Origin: Candidatus Phyllobacterium onerii
GTDB lineage: Bacteria; Pseudomonadota; Alphaproteobacteria; Rhizobiales; Rhizobiaceae
Direction of reading: 5' to 3'
Length of the DNA: 64,000 nucleotides
Assembly: GCF_028331445.1 (NCBI RefSeq)
Contig: NZ_JAQMHX010000005.1
Location: 186,001 to 250,000 of the forward strand
Under the pieces are notes generated by a model. The model was not told the DNA's origin and searched no databases. It worked only from the letters and a program-made list of their open reading frames with translations. Both the position numbers and the translations under genes were made by a program. This document shows positions 23,963 through 31,634 of the stretch, in pieces. Each line of letters begins with the position of its first letter. The stretch's first letter is position 1.

Positions 23963-25783
23963 TTAGACACGCACGCGTACATATGTTCCCGGCGCTTCGG
24001 CAAGAATTTCCATGTGATTTTCACCTGGTTTGCGTGCGGGAACGCGTGCTCCGTCTTGCGCTTCGATCCATTTCTCCCAATGATTCCACCAGGAACCGGG
24101 ATGTTCTTTCGCCTTTGCCAGCCATTCATCGAATGCGCCGACAGGCTTGCCGCCCGTCCAATATTGATACTTGTTCTTGGCGGGTGGATTGACGACGCCC
24201 GCTATGTGACCCGAGCCCGACATGACATAGGTGATATCCCCACCGAAATAACGGCAGCCCGTGAAGACGGAAAGCGCGGGAGCGATATGATCTTCCTTGG
24301 CCGCGAGATTATAGATCGGGATTTTGACATCGGCGAGCGAGAGGCTCTCTCCAGCGAGCTTCATCATGCCGCGCACCAGATTGTTGTCGAGATAGCAATT
24401 GCGTAAATAATAGGAATGGTTTGCCGCGCTCATCCTTGTGGCATCGGCATTCCAGTAAAGCAGGTCGAACGGCACGGGATCACGGCCGCGCATATAATTG
24501 TTGACCACATAGGGCCATATCAGGTCGCCAGAACGGAGCATGTTGAACGCCGTCGCCATGCGCGTTCCGTCCAGATAACCTTCCGCCGACATTGCCTTTT
24601 CCAGCGCCTGGATTTGATCTTCGTCAACGAAGACCTTGAGATCGCCCGCATGGGTGAAATCCACCTGCGTTGTAAAGAGGGTGGCGCTCTTGATTCGCTC
24701 TTCGCCTTCCTTTGCAAAGAGAGCGAGGGCAGCGCTCAAGAGGGTTCCGCCAACACAGTAGCCGATGGCGTTCACGGCCTTTTCGCCCGTGGCTTTCTCG
24801 ACCGTATCGAGCCCAAAACGCAGGCCTTCATTGATATAGGCCGTCCAGTCCTTCAAGGCGTGGCGATGGTCGGGATTGACCCACGAAATCACGAACACCG
24901 TGTGGCCGTGTTCCACCGCCCATTTTATGAAGGATTTCTCGGGGTTCAGGTCGAGAATGTAGAATTTGTTGATCCATGGCGGGCAAATCAGGAGAGGGCG
25001 CTTGAATACGTCCTTTGTGGCTGGCTCATACTGAATGATTTCCGCCACTTCACTGCGGGCGATAACCTTGCCTGGAGTGGTTGCAACATTGTCTCCGAGT
25101 GCAAATTTCGTAAGATCTGACTGACGCAAGCGAAGGTCGCCACCTCCGGCGACAATGTCTTCGGCCAGCATCTTCATGCCGCGAACGAGATTTTCGCCAT
25201 TGCTGGCAACGGTTTCCTTGTAAAGCTCCGGATTGGTCAAGAGAAAGTTGCTCGGTGATGCCGCCGTGGTGATTTGCTTGACGTAAAATGCCGCCTTGTG
25301 CCGCGTATGATCGTCAAGTCCTTCGGCGTTTTCGACGAGATCCCCCGCCCAACGTGCAGTAACGAGATAGGCCTGCTTGAGAAAATCGAAAAAGGCGTTC
25401 TTGCCCCAGTCTTCATCGGCGAAACGCTTGTCACCCTTGTCGGGCGTGACAATGTCCTCAACCTCTTCACCACTCATGCGGCGAATGGAATTCGACCAGA
25501 TCACCATATAGCTGGAAAAAAGTTTGGTCTGCGCTTCAAGGGCCCGGGCCGGCTCGGAAAGCCAATATTCCGAAACTTTTGAAAGTGTCTTCACCACGTC
25601 CGTGACGGGGTCGGCGAGCGTGTCACGCTTCAGGCCTTTTTCGCGCGGTTCGACCCAGGCGGAAGCCGCTTTCCCGGCCTGCTCGATCATATGGGCGACA
25701 TTGCGCGCAAAGGCTTCCGGATCCTTGACGACATAATTATCAAGGTTCGGGGTCTTGCCGCTCTTATCGCCTTGATTATCCAT
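23963..25783 (-). CDS. phaC: Class I poly(R)-hydroxyalkanoate synthase
   Basis: A 606-residue enzyme that polymerises (R)-3-hydroxyacyl-CoA into storage polyester in cytoplasmic granules. The catalytic triad is visible: Cys343 in the lipase-like box GYCVGGT, Asp498 in KEDHIAP, and His526 in GSGHIAGV. The N-terminal PhaC_N domain covers residues about 110-280, with the typical PPWINKFYILDLNPEKSFIK. Length fits class I synthases (about 600). phaA/phaB are not nearby. It is transcribed divergently from the small lipoprotein gene at 25902. Confidence 0.95.
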   Translation of the reverse strand: MDNQGDKSGKTPNLDNYVVKDPEAFARNVAHMIEQAGKAASAWVEPREKGLKRDTLADPVTDVVKTLSKVSEYWLSEPARALEAQTKLFSSYMVIWSNSIRRMSGEEVEDIVTPDKGDKRFADEDWGKNAFFDFLKQAYLVTARWAGDLVENAEGLDDHTRHKAAFYVKQITTAASPSNFLLTNPELYKETVASNGENLVRGMKMLAEDIVAGGGDLRLRQSDLTKFALGDNVATTPGKVIARSEVAEIIQYEPATKDVFKRPLLICPPWINKFYILDLNPEKSFIKWAVEHGHTVFVISWVNPDHRHALKDWTAYINEGLRFGLDTVEKATGEKAVNAIGYCVGGTLLSAALALFAKEGEERIKSATLFTTQVDFTHAGDLKVFVDEDQIQALEKAMSAEGYLDGTRMATAFNMLRSGDLIWPYVVNNYMRGRDPVPFDLLYWNADATRMSAANHSYYLRNCYLDNNLVRGMMKLAGESLSLADVKIPIYNLAAKEDHIAPALSVFTGCRYFGGDITYVMSGSGHIAGVVNPPAKNKYQYWTGGKPVGAFDEWLAKAKEHPGSWWNHWEKWIEAQDGARVPARKPGENHMEILAEAPGTYVRVRV

Positions 25784-25901
25784 ATAGTCGCTTCCTCCCG
25801 TCGATGCGCGATATTGACATCATATCATAAATCGGTGCTATCCCTCTAACGTGCAATTGTTACGGCAATGATGAAATCGTTTTTCGCAGTCAGGACACAT
25901 A

Positions 25902-26264
25902 ATGAACATTTCGGTCAAAAACATTATGCGCTTCTCTGTTGGCGCCATCCTCATTGCCGGCCTCGGTGCCTGCGCCAGTCCGCCCCCGGCGCCCATGTCC
26001 AATTCGCCTCTGACCGGGCCGGTAAATACCGGTGCCTATCCGCATTTCACACCTGATCCAAAAGGCGAGACCACGCAGTTCACGCCGGAGGAAAAGGATG
26101 CGCTGCGATCAAGGCTTTCCGTCGCCAAGTCTGGACAAGCCGGCCCGTCCTCGGATCCCGCTGTCGCGGCCCGTAGGCAGGCCGAGATGCAACTCCTGAA
26201 AAAACAGCAGGAAGCCGATCTAAAGGAGATCGAGGGGAAGTCGTCGTCTTCCACACCTCAGTGA
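25902..26264 (+). CDS. Small lipoprotein
   Basis: A 120-residue protein with a signal peptide and lipobox LGAC (Cys25), followed by a Pro-rich stretch and a helical C-terminal part (KQQEADLKEIEGKSSSSTPQ). AGGAC precedes the ATG. It shares the 118-base intergenic region with phaC. The same two-gene arrangement is what I remember from Brucella genomes. Function unknown; the product should sit in the outer or inner membrane facing the periplasm. Confidence 0.7.
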   Translation: MNISVKNIMRFSVGAILIAGLGACASPPPAPMSNSPLTGPVNTGAYPHFTPDPKGETTQFTPEEKDALRSRLSVAKSGQAGPSSDPAVAARRQAEMQLLKKQQEADLKEIEGKSSSSTPQ

Positions 26265-26337
26265 TCTCGTTTCACTTGCACGCTGGAACATCCGGAAATT
26301 GGGGATAAGTTTTCACTCCTGATGGCGCGTCCCCAAA

Positions 26338-26498
26338 AACCCCTCCCTGCTGCTGCGCAGCCTCCCTCCCCACAAGGGGGAGGGTAACAGCGCATTATCC
26401 TGCAGCGCCTCCTGTTTCGCGCGTGCAGCGATGACAGGCGCGACGATCTAACCCTCCCCCTTGTGGGGAGGGAGGCTGCGCAGCAGCAGGGAGGGGTT
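26338..26498. repeat. Palindromic element with 48-bp perfect arms
   Basis: Arms at 26338-26385 and 26451-26498 are exact inverted copies (starting AACCCCTCCCTGCTGCTGCG), with a 65-base spacer. Each arm itself contains the short palindrome CCCTCCCCACAAGGGGGAGGG. This is the layout of non-autonomous palindromic intergenic repeats common in rhizobia and Brucellaceae. A transcript through it would fold into a very stable hairpin downstream of the lipoprotein gene, where it may act as terminator or stability element. Confidence 0.85.
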
Positions 26499-26569
26499 CT
26501 TCTCGTAATTTCAGTTACTTCAAAAAATAATCGTGGCTGTTTATCCACGCCCCCAAAACCTCGCTTATT

Positions 26570-26880
26570 CTAGTCCCGTCCTCTCCACGGGGAACTGCTT
26601 CCGGAGCCGTTCGAAGTGGGGAGAGGATCGGCGCCTCCGATGGCGGGTAACGGACCCGCTGTCCGGGGAAGTTCCGTCCAAGGGTTCCCCTGCCGGTACT
26701 ACGACTGGCGTGTGCTGGACGAGCACTTCGAAAGGGGCTTTCGGCAGCGGGTGAAGCAATTCACTCAAAGTCGAGGCCTCCCAAGCGGAACGGACGGGAT
26801 CAAAAGACGCCGGACGGGCGGTCTTCGGATCGCATTATTTATCTACAAAGACGCGCTTCGACGACCGCCCGTCTTCCCAG
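26570..26880. ncRNA. Candidate structured RNA, family not recognised
   Basis: Several stems are mutually compatible: a closing helix TCCCGTCC (26574-26581) with GGACGGGA (26792-26799); ACCCGCTG-CCG near 26654 with CGGCAGCGGGT near 26741-26752; local hairpins GGGGAA/TTCCCC, GTGCT/AGCAC, CGAAAG/CTTTCG, and GTGAA-GCAA-TTCAC with a GNRA loop. A further hairpin, GACGGGCGGTC with GACCGCCCGTC (26813-26872), follows. An alternative stem TCCTCTCC/GGAGAGGA (26579-26627) competes with the closing helix. It is not RNase P, tmRNA or SRP RNA by their conserved motifs on either strand. Strand is uncertain; the next gene downstream on the forward strand is the aminotransferase. Confidence 0.45.
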
Positions 26881-27025
26881 CATGCAAGCAATGGCCAGGC
26901 GCGAAAGCGGGCGTGGCAAGGGGGAAGCACATGCGACCACATACGCGCAATGATTGCTCGACCCCCGTGCTGTTTCGGTGTATAGCGCACGCCCATAACG
27001 AACCCTTTTAACCGGACCCAACCCT

Positions 27026-28243
27026 ATGGAAGAATTTCATAAAGTTCGCCGCCTGCCACCGTACGTTTTCGAACAGGTCAATCGCCTGAAGGCAAGCGCG
27101 CGAGCGGCGGGTGCGGACATTATCGATCTCGGCATGGGCAACCCGGACCTGCCGACACCCCAGAGTATCGTCGACAAGCTGTGCGAGGCTGTCCAGGATC
27201 CGCGCACGCATCGATATTCGTCATCAAAGGGCATCCCGGGTTTACGCCGAGCGCAGGCGGCCTATTACGATCGCCGGTTCGGCGTTAAACTCAATCCCGA
27301 TACGCAAGTCGTTGCGACCTTGGGCTCGAAGGAAGGCTTTGCCAATATGGCGCAGGCCATCACCGCTCCTGGCGATGTGGTGCTTTGTCCGGACCCGACC
27401 TATCCCATTCACGCTTTTGGCTTCATCATGTCGGGCGGTGTCGTCCGCTCGATCCCGGCACTGCCCGATGACCAATTCATTCCGGCGTTGGAGCGCGGTG
27501 TCCGCCACTCCATTCCGAAGCCTTTAGCGCTGATTCTCAACTATCCGTCCAATCCGACCGCGCATGTTGCGTCGCTGGATTTCTACAAGGATGTGGTGGC
27601 GTTCGCCCGCAAGAATGAAATCATCATTCTGTCGGATCTGGCCTATTCGGAAATCTATTTCGATGGTGCGCCACCTCCCTCCATCCTGCAGGTTCCCGGC
27701 GCGATCGATGTGGCGGTTGAATTTACCTCAATGTCCAAGACTTTCTCCATGCCCGGATGGCGCATGGGATTTGCGGTCGGCAACGAGCGGCTGATTTCGG
27801 CGCTGACGCGTGTGAAATCCTATCTCGATTATGGCGCATTTACGCCTATCCAGGTTGCTGCTGCCTCGGCATTGAATGGTGACGGTTCGGACATTGCGGA
27901 GGTGCGCAATGTCTACAGGCATCGCCGTGACGTGCTGGTGGAGAGCTTTGGCCGTGCCGGCTGGGATATACCCGCACCGGCTGCGACCATGTTCGCCTGG
28001 GCACCTATCCCGGAGAAGTTCCGCAGCCTCGGTTCGCTGGAGTTCTCCAAGCTCTTGATCGAACACGCGGACGTCGCGGTCGCGCCTGGCATCGGCTTCG
28101 GTGAGCATGGCGATGATTATATCCGCGTCGCGCTTGTTGAGAATGAGCATCGCATTCGTCAGGCCGCGCGCAATCTCAAGCGGTTTCTTTCAACCGCGGA
28201 AGAGAAATTGCATAACGTCATTTCGTTGAATGCGCATCGCTGA
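27026..28243 (+). CDS. PLP-dependent aminotransferase, AlaC / LL-DAP aminotransferase-like
   Basis: A 405-residue fold type I aminotransferase. The pyridoxal phosphate Lys238 lies in SMSKTFSMPGWRMGF, and the N-terminal pattern PPYVFEQVNRLKASARAAGA followed by DIIDLGMGNPDLPTP is that of AlaC (YfdZ) and the related group often annotated as LL-diaminopimelate aminotransferase. The reaction is most likely transamination of alanine with glutamate, or of an aspartate-family intermediate. It is followed 72 bases later by hom, so the two are likely cotranscribed, which suits a role at the amino-acid branch. No strong ribosome binding site precedes the ATG. Confidence 0.85.
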   Translation: MEEFHKVRRLPPYVFEQVNRLKASARAAGADIIDLGMGNPDLPTPQSIVDKLCEAVQDPRTHRYSSSKGIPGLRRAQAAYYDRRFGVKLNPDTQVVATLGSKEGFANMAQAITAPGDVVLCPDPTYPIHAFGFIMSGGVVRSIPALPDDQFIPALERGVRHSIPKPLALILNYPSNPTAHVASLDFYKDVVAFARKNEIIILSDLAYSEIYFDGAPPPSILQVPGAIDVAVEFTSMSKTFSMPGWRMGFAVGNERLISALTRVKSYLDYGAFTPIQVAAASALNGDGSDIAEVRNVYRHRRDVLVESFGRAGWDIPAPAATMFAWAPIPEKFRSLGSLEFSKLLIEHADVAVAPGIGFGEHGDDYIRVALVENEHRIRQAARNLKRFLSTAEEKLHNVISLNAHR

Positions 28244-28315
28244 CCGGCGTTGCCGGCACTGAAATTTGCGGCGCCGTTTCGGCGCCGTCTCAATGAAAAT
28301 TCAGGGAATTGAATA

Positions 28316-29632
28316 ATGAGTGAAGCGCTGCGCGTGGGAATCGCCGGACTAGGTACTGTTGGTGCCTCGGTTTTGAAAATATTGCGTGACAAGGGTGAAA
28401 TGCTCACGCGTCAGTGCGGCAAGGAAATCATCGTCACCGCCGTATCGGCGCGGGACGCCAAGCGCGATCGCGGCGTGGATTTCTCGTCCGCGACGTGGTT
28501 CGACGATCCGGTTGCGTTGGCCAAGTCCAACAACATCGATGTCTTTATCGAACTGATCGGCGGCGATGAAGGACCAGCACGTGCCTCGGTTGAAGCCGCA
28601 TTGCGATCCGGTCGTCACGTCGTCACCGCCAACAAGGCCCTCCTTGCCAAGCACGGCGTTTCGCTTGCGAAAATCGCGGAAGACAAGGGTGTTCTCCTGA
28701 ATTTCGAAGCGGCGGTCGCTGGTGGTATCCCGGTGATCAAGGCCTTACGCGAATCCCTGACAGGCAACACGGTTTCGCGCGTTTATGGCATCATGAACGG
28801 CACCTGCAACTATATCCTGACGAGGATGTGGGACGAGGGAATTTCCTTCGAGGATTGCCTCGCCGATGCGCAGCGCCTCGGCTATGCGGAGGCTGATCCG
28901 ACCTTCGACATCGAAGGCAACGACACGGCGCACAAGCTTGCGATCCTGACCAGTCTTGCTTTCGGTACGCAAATTGCGGCCGACGATATCTATCTCGAAG
29001 GTATCAGCAATATCTCGCTGGCGGATATCAAAGCGGCTGATGAACTCGGCTATCGCATCAAGCTTTTGGGCGTGGCGCTCAAGACCGAGAGCGGTATCGA
29101 GCAACGCGTGCATCCAACGATGGTGCCGGTCGAATCGGTCATCGCACAGGTACATGGCGTCACCAATGCGGTCGCGATCGAGACCGATCTCCTGGGTGAA
29201 TTGCTTCTATCCGGGCCTGGGGCAGGTGGTGCGGCAACGGCGTCCGCCGTCATTGGCGACCTCGCCGATATTGCGAAAAGCCGGCCGGGCTTCCAGCATG
29301 GGCCTGTGTTTGGAACACCGGCCAAAGCTCTCGCGCCGTATAAACGCGCCAAGATGCGTGCGCATGAAGGCGGTTACTTTATTCGCCTGACGGTGCACGA
29401 TCGGGCCGGTGTGTTCGCCGCCATCGCCAAACGCATGGCCGACAATGACATTTCGCTTGAATCGATTGTTCAGCGGCAGAGCGCCACCGACCAGCCGGAA
29501 GCGACAAAGACAGTTATTCTCGTGACGCATGAGACGACCGAGGCGGCGGTGAAAAAGGCGCTCGAAGGTATCGTCAAGGATGGGCATGCGACCGACAAAC
29601 CGCAGATGATCCGTATCGAACGGGCGGGGTAA
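28316..29632 (+). CDS. hom: Homoserine dehydrogenase
   Basis: A 438-residue enzyme that reduces aspartate semialdehyde to homoserine with NAD(P)H, on the path to threonine and methionine. The Rossmann motif GIAGLGTVGASVLK is at residues about 8-21. The catalytic region includes EAAVAGGIPVIKALRE, then YGIMNGTCNYILTRM and AQRLGYAEADPTFDIEGND. A C-terminal ACT domain (YFIRLTVHDRAGVFAAIAKR, residues about 350-425) points to threonine feedback. A GAATTG-type weak binding site precedes the ATG. Order aminotransferase-hom-glpX-recJ is as I know it in Brucella. Confidence 0.97.
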   Translation: MSEALRVGIAGLGTVGASVLKILRDKGEMLTRQCGKEIIVTAVSARDAKRDRGVDFSSATWFDDPVALAKSNNIDVFIELIGGDEGPARASVEAALRSGRHVVTANKALLAKHGVSLAKIAEDKGVLLNFEAAVAGGIPVIKALRESLTGNTVSRVYGIMNGTCNYILTRMWDEGISFEDCLADAQRLGYAEADPTFDIEGNDTAHKLAILTSLAFGTQIAADDIYLEGISNISLADIKAADELGYRIKLLGVALKTESGIEQRVHPTMVPVESVIAQVHGVTNAVAIETDLLGELLLSGPGAGGAATASAVIGDLADIAKSRPGFQHGPVFGTPAKALAPYKRAKMRAHEGGYFIRLTVHDRAGVFAAIAKRMADNDISLESIVQRQSATDQPEATKTVILVTHETTEAAVKKALEGIVKDGHATDKPQMIRIERAG

Positions 29633-29726
29633 AGCTGGGAGAAACGCCTCCTATCGCGTTTAATCGATTAGCTTTTTCGGCAAGGCGGTTTTCTTGTCGC
29701 GCAGGTCTTGCCGCTGCGTTTCGACT

Positions 29727-29755
29727 TTGACAAAAGGTTTGCATAGCAATGCTAT
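29727..29755 (+). promoter_or_regulatory. Promoter upstream of glpX
   Basis: TTGACA at 29727-29732 and TGCTAT at 29750-29755 are separated by 17 bases. The likely transcript starts about 45 bases before the glpX start codon, so glpX need not depend on hom. Confidence 0.6.
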
Positions 29756-29809
29756 GGAAGGCCGTATTCATCCGGAATGCGGCGTGTCCACACCAACGCA
29801 GGGATTACT

Positions 29810-30799
29810 ATGCTGAAAACCAACGACCAGAATGAAGCGGGTCTCGACCGCATTTTGACGCTCGAACTCGTGCGCGTAACCGAGCGCGCAGCCGTTGCTG
29901 CAGCACGTCTGCGCGGACGTGGCGACGAGATGGCGGCGGATCAGGCGGCCGTTGATGCGATGCGCCAGGAACTTAATCGCCTGCCAATCGCAGGTACAGT
30001 TGTAATCGGCGAGGGAGAACGTGACGAAGCGCCGATGCTCTACATTGGCGAGGAAGTCGGTACGCGCAATGGACCGGAAGTCGATATCGCGCTCGATCCA
30101 CTGGAAGGCACGACAATCTGCGCCAAGAACCTGCCCAACTCGCTCGCCGTTATTGCCATTGCCGAAAAGGGTAATCTTCTCTACGCACCCGATGTCTACA
30201 TGGAAAAGATCGCCGTCGGACCCGGCTATCCCGCCGGTATCATCAATCTGGACGCACCTGCCATCGAAAACATCATGGCTGTGGCCAAGGCCAAGGGCGT
30301 GCCGATCAATGAAATCACAGCGTGCATCATGGATCGGCCACGTCATGCTCGGCTGATCGAGGAAGTGCGCGCGACCGGCGCTGCCATCCGCCTGATCGGC
30401 GATGGCGACGTGGCCGGCGTCATCCATACGACCGATCCCGATGAAACTGGCATCGATATCTATATCGGCATCGGTGGTGCGCCGGAGGGCGTGCTCGCGG
30501 CGGCTGCCCTGCGTTGCATCGGTGGTCAGATGCAGGGTCGCCTACAGTTGAATAGCGATGACAAGATCGCCCGTGCCGCCAAGATGGGCATCAGCGATCC
30601 CAAGAAGATCTACACAATGGAAGAGATGGCCAAGGGCGACGTGCTGTTTGCCGCAACGGGTGTTACCGATGGCAATATGTTGTCGGGTGTGAAATTTGCG
30701 CGGGACTACATTCAGACCCACACCGTCGTCATGCGTTCCCATTCGCAGACGGTCCGCGAAATTAAGGCGAAGCATCAGGATATGGCGAAGTTCCAGTAG
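29810..30799 (+). CDS. glpX: Class II fructose-1,6-bisphosphatase
   Basis: A 329-residue phosphatase that converts fructose-1,6-bisphosphate to fructose-6-phosphate in gluconeogenesis. Family motifs: GEGERDEAPMLYIGE, the metal/phosphate site DPLEGTT, then NLLYAPDVYMEKIAVGPG and GIGGAPEGVLAAAALRCIGG. I start at ATG 29810, seven bases after AGGG; an in-frame ATG at 29777 lies closer to the promoter and would add 11 residues. A clear terminator follows, so this is probably a single-gene unit. Confidence 0.95.
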   Translation: MLKTNDQNEAGLDRILTLELVRVTERAAVAAARLRGRGDEMAADQAAVDAMRQELNRLPIAGTVVIGEGERDEAPMLYIGEEVGTRNGPEVDIALDPLEGTTICAKNLPNSLAVIAIAEKGNLLYAPDVYMEKIAVGPGYPAGIINLDAPAIENIMAVAKAKGVPINEITACIMDRPRHARLIEEVRATGAAIRLIGDGDVAGVIHTTDPDETGIDIYIGIGGAPEGVLAAAALRCIGGQMQGRLQLNSDDKIARAAKMGISDPKKIYTMEEMAKGDVLFAATGVTDGNMLSGVKFARDYIQTHTVVMRSHSQTVREIKAKHQDMAKFQ

Positions 30800-30821
30800 G
30801 AACATCGTTCCGACCGCCTCG

Positions 30822-30855
30822 ACTGCCGGTTCGAAAGAGCCGGCAGTTTTATTTT
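30822..30855 (+). terminator. Terminator of glpX
   Basis: ACTGCCGG and CCGGCAGT pair around a ten-base loop (TTCGAAAGAG) and run into TTTATTTT. Confidence 0.9.
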
Positions 30856-30949
30856 AAGCCTGTTTACTGACAAATGTCTCTGTACCCTATTGGAACGACA
30901 GTATTTTTGCTATTTTGCTCTGAGAGGAATTCATTCGGGCGGGACAACC

Positions 30950-31558
30950 ATGAATATCCAGCACAGAATTGTCGGTTGCGCGTTGTTGATGGCCGTGGGC
31001 TCGACACAGTTCTCGACACTCCATGCACAGGAAGCCGATCCTGACCTTATTCAAGGTTATCGTTCTGGGGACATTCTGATCAGTCTGCCTGACACATCCG
31101 GCCCGTTCACCGTGATAAGCCGCACCAGCGATCCGCAGAATTTCAGTGCGACAGTCGAATATGGTGGGCTGGATGCACGTGCCATAGTCTCGATCAATGG
31201 TGTCAGGGCCAGCAATGTGCCGGGCATCTATCCGGTCAGGGACGGACCGGACGATCCCGTGGTGCGCAGCCTTCTCGATCAGGCTTTTCAATATCATAGC
31301 ACCCAGCCCGGCCAGATCGCGCAGCGGACAAATGTCAGCTATGGCAACCGGGCCATGGCCTGCGTCAGTTCCGACGATCCGCAGAAAAAGGATGATTTTT
31401 TGGTCTGCGCTACGGGTGTTCTTGGCCGCTATCTGCTCATCCAACCCGTGATAAACTACCGACTGAGTTCCAAGGAACTCGTCGACCGCCAGCTTACGGA
31501 CTTCGCGTCGTCTGTCGCGTCCACCGTGAGTTCCCTCGCGCTGCCGCCTGGGAACTGA
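30950..31558 (+). CDS. Exported protein of unknown function
   Basis: A 202-residue protein with an N-terminal signal peptide (IVGCALLMAVGSTQFSTLHA, cleavage before QEADPD). The mature part is soluble with one cysteine pair (residues about 142 and 157) and no repeat or enzyme motif that I can see. I start at ATG 30950, inside the longer open frame, because the signal peptide begins there. It lies between glpX and recJ on the same strand, with a terminator before it. Family not recognised. Confidence 0.65.
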   Translation: MNIQHRIVGCALLMAVGSTQFSTLHAQEADPDLIQGYRSGDILISLPDTSGPFTVISRTSDPQNFSATVEYGGLDARAIVSINGVRASNVPGIYPVRDGPDDPVVRSLLDQAFQYHSTQPGQIAQRTNVSYGNRAMACVSSDDPQKKDDFLVCATGVLGRYLLIQPVINYRLSSKELVDRQLTDFASSVASTVSSLALPPGN

Positions 31559-31634
31559 GCAAGCACCGGCAAAAGCCGTTGGATAGGTCTTTCGAAGCAT
31601 TGCATTCAATGCCGCCGAGTGATTAACCGGAGCG

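Larger units (their letters stand above)
26265..27025. other. Long intergenic region with repeat element and structured RNA candidate
   Basis: About 760 bases with no convincing protein gene. It holds a long palindromic element at 26338-26498 and a stretch at 26570-26880 rich in compatible stems. The last 140 bases before the aminotransferase carry no clear ribosome binding site. Open frames across the RNA candidate look like chance translations of a conserved RNA. Confidence 0.6.

Noticed and set aside
26565-26768. A small reverse open frame of 67 codons in the long intergenic region
   Set aside because: It covers the structured RNA candidate and has no domain or ribosome binding site; more likely a chance translation of a conserved RNA.
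26570-26880. RNase P RNA, tmRNA, 6S RNA or SRP RNA
   Set aside because: The conserved RNase P segments, a tRNA-like end with tag frame, the 6S rod with central bubble and the SRP GGAA-type loop were looked for on both strands and not seen.
28245-28300. Hairpins CGGCGCC/GGCGCCG between the aminotransferase and hom genes as a terminator
   Set aside because: No T run follows and the genes are close together in the same direction, so cotranscription is more likely.
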